Shown here one piece after another: positions 62,834 through 64,000 of a stretch of 64,000 nucleotides of DNA. Source of the DNA: [Actinomadura] parvosata subsp. kistnae (GTDB lineage: Bacteria > Actinomycetota > Actinomycetes > Streptosporangiales > Streptosporangiaceae); the NCBI RefSeq assembly GCF_900323885.1, contig NZ_OOHJ01000030.1:496001-560000 (forward strand), read 5' to 3'. The translations under genes were made by a program, and so were the position numbers. The notes beneath the pieces are model-generated. The model did no database searches. It saw only the letters and a program-made list of their open reading frames with translations, and was not told where the DNA came from. Each line of letters starts with the position of its first letter. Within the stretch, counting starts at the first letter, position 1.

Positions 62834-62873
62834 TCGACGCTGTCGCATGACGGCGAGCCGCTGAGGAGCGAGC

Positions 62874-63968
62874 ATGAATCACGTGGTGATCGTCGGGGGA
62901 GGTTACGGCGGGTCGCTGGTCGCCAAGGAGCTGGACGCCGAGGCGGACGTCACGCTCATCGACCCCCGGGAGGCGTTCGTCAACGCGGCCGCGTCGCTGC
63001 GGGCGCTGACCCGCCCGGACTGGGCGCCCAACGCGTTCTTCCCGTTCGCGACCCTGCTCCGGCGGGGACGGGTGATCCGCGGCAGGGCCGTCTCCGTGGA
63101 CCCGAAGGGCGTCGCGCTCGCCTCGGGCGAGCGGGTCGAGGCCGATCACCTGGTGCTGGCCACCGGCTCCGGCTACCCGTATCCGGCCAAACCGCACCCT
63201 GCGGCGACGAGCGTCGCCCGGCAACTGGACGATCTGCGCGCCACCCACCGGGAGCTGGCCGCCGCCGGGCGCGTGCTGATCCTCGGCGCGGGTCCGGTCG
63301 GCCTGGAGCTCGCCGGGGAGATCAAGGACGTCTGGCCGGACAAGCACGTCGTCATCCTCGACAGGTCCGAGCAGCTGCTGCCCGGCTTCCTGCCCGAGGT
63401 GCGCAACGAGCTGCGCCGCCGGCTGGACGACCTCGGCATCGACGTGCGCCAGGGCACCGGCCTGACCGCGTTACCGCCGGTCGAGGCCGGTCGGGCCGGG
63501 CGTTTCGAGGTCACCACCGACAGGGGCGAGCGGATCGTGGCGGACATCTGGTTCCAGGCGTTCGGCGTCGAGATCAACACCGGATACCTGGCCGACGGAG
63601 CCCTGTCGCCGCTGACCGAGCGGGGAGAGGTGCCGGTCACCGAGCACCTGAACGTCCAGGGCTACGAGCACGTCCACGCGATCGGCGACATCGCCGCTCT
63701 CCCCGACCCCAAGATGGCCTCCTACGCGATGACCCATGCCGCCGTCGTGGTGCGCAACATCAGAGCGCGGCTGGCCGGCGGCCGGCCGGACACCGTTCAC
63801 ACACCGGCGTCCGAACGAAGGATCCTGCTTCCGCTGGGCACGCGCGCGGGCGTCGGGCAGCTCCCCACCCCGGACGGCGTCGCCGCGGCCACGGCGGAGA
63901 CGGTCCGCGAACGCAAGGGCGCCGACCTGTTCACCGCCCGTTTCGCCGCCCGCTTCGGCCGCACCTGA
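62874..63968 (+). CDS. FAD/NAD(P)-dependent oxidoreductase (NDH-2/AIFM2-like)
   Basis: 364 residues from ATG 62874 (TGAGGAGCG upstream). MNHVVIVGGGYGGSLVAKELDAEADVTLIDP binds FAD; VLILGAGPVGLELAGEIKDVWPDKHVVILDRSEQLL binds NAD(P)H; HVHAIGDIAALPDPK is the FAD-contacting ATG/GD block. This is the type II NADH dehydrogenase or AIFM2/FSP1-like quinone reductase layout without a thioredoxin-type CXXC. Under the adjacent MarR it may answer a phenolic or quinone stress. It ends 32 bases before the window edge. Confidence 0.87.
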   Translation: MNHVVIVGGGYGGSLVAKELDAEADVTLIDPREAFVNAAASLRALTRPDWAPNAFFPFATLLRRGRVIRGRAVSVDPKGVALASGERVEADHLVLATGSGYPYPAKPHPAATSVARQLDDLRATHRELAAAGRVLILGAGPVGLELAGEIKDVWPDKHVVILDRSEQLLPGFLPEVRNELRRRLDDLGIDVRQGTGLTALPPVEAGRAGRFEVTTDRGERIVADIWFQAFGVEINTGYLADGALSPLTERGEVPVTEHLNVQGYEHVHAIGDIAALPDPKMASYAMTHAAVVVRNIRARLAGGRPDTVHTPASERRILLPLGTRAGVGQLPTPDGVAAATAETVRERKGADLFTARFAARFGRT

Positions 63969-64000
63969 GAGGCCGTCCCGGTGGCGGCGGCTCGCCGCTC

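Overview
The window is uniformly GC-rich, gene-dense DNA with strong third-position G/C, many GTG/TTG starts and ATGA overlaps, and a very high load of TetR/MarR/LysR/LacI regulators next to small oxidoreductases. This fits the chromosome of a large-genome actinomycete, perhaps of the Streptosporangiaceae/Nonomuraea type. The genus is inferred from gene style only. I found no rRNA, tRNA, CRISPR array, transposase or phage gene.

Layout. Positions 1-3033 hold the end of a WD40 membrane protein and a beta-rich protein of unknown function. Positions 3030-16297 hold a compact biosynthetic locus. A minus-strand gene fuses an alpha/beta hydrolase to a cytochrome P450. Facing away from it is a six-gene operon: an iterative type I PKS of the 6-methylsalicylate-synthase type, a LuxE-like acyl-adenylating enzyme, a LuxC-like acyl reductase, a KAS III-like protein with Ser in place of the active-site Cys, an aldo/keto reductase and a zinc alcohol dehydrogenase. 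I infer a route from an aryl carboxylate to an aldehyde and then an alcohol. Positions 16362-29129 hold a second WD40 protein, small secreted proteins, a LuxR-type (LAL) regulator, a TetR/SDR regulon sharing a 19-bp operator, and a Tat-exported TPR protein with two apparently dead retropepsin-like domains. Positions 29288-39170 are a catabolic/tailoring region: two FAD monooxygenases, an LLM flavoenzyme, hydrolase, quinone oxidoreductases, cyclase-family hydrolase and MFS transporter. Positions 39304-50668 carry a LysR regulator, a methionine aminopeptidase behind twin palindromes, methyl-, acetyl- and phosphotransferases, an epoxide-hydrolase-like enzyme and more regulators. Positions 51767-57294 are a LacI-controlled sugar ABC importer with a GH68 enzyme lacking a signal peptide, apparently a sucrose/fructan uptake and cleavage operon without its own ATPase. 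Positions 57227-63968 are four regulator/oxidoreductase pairs.

Two themes run through the window. First, nearly every regulator/target pair has its own near-perfect palindrome in the intergenic region; these are listed as operators. Second, nine apparent frameshifts, each explained by one missing base and mostly in a G/C homopolymer, interrupt otherwise intact conserved genes (around 4480, 4830, 5567, 14391, 18400, 30432, 31138, 31167 and 58640). I read these mainly as base-calling errors, and describe those genes as intact with the shift noted.
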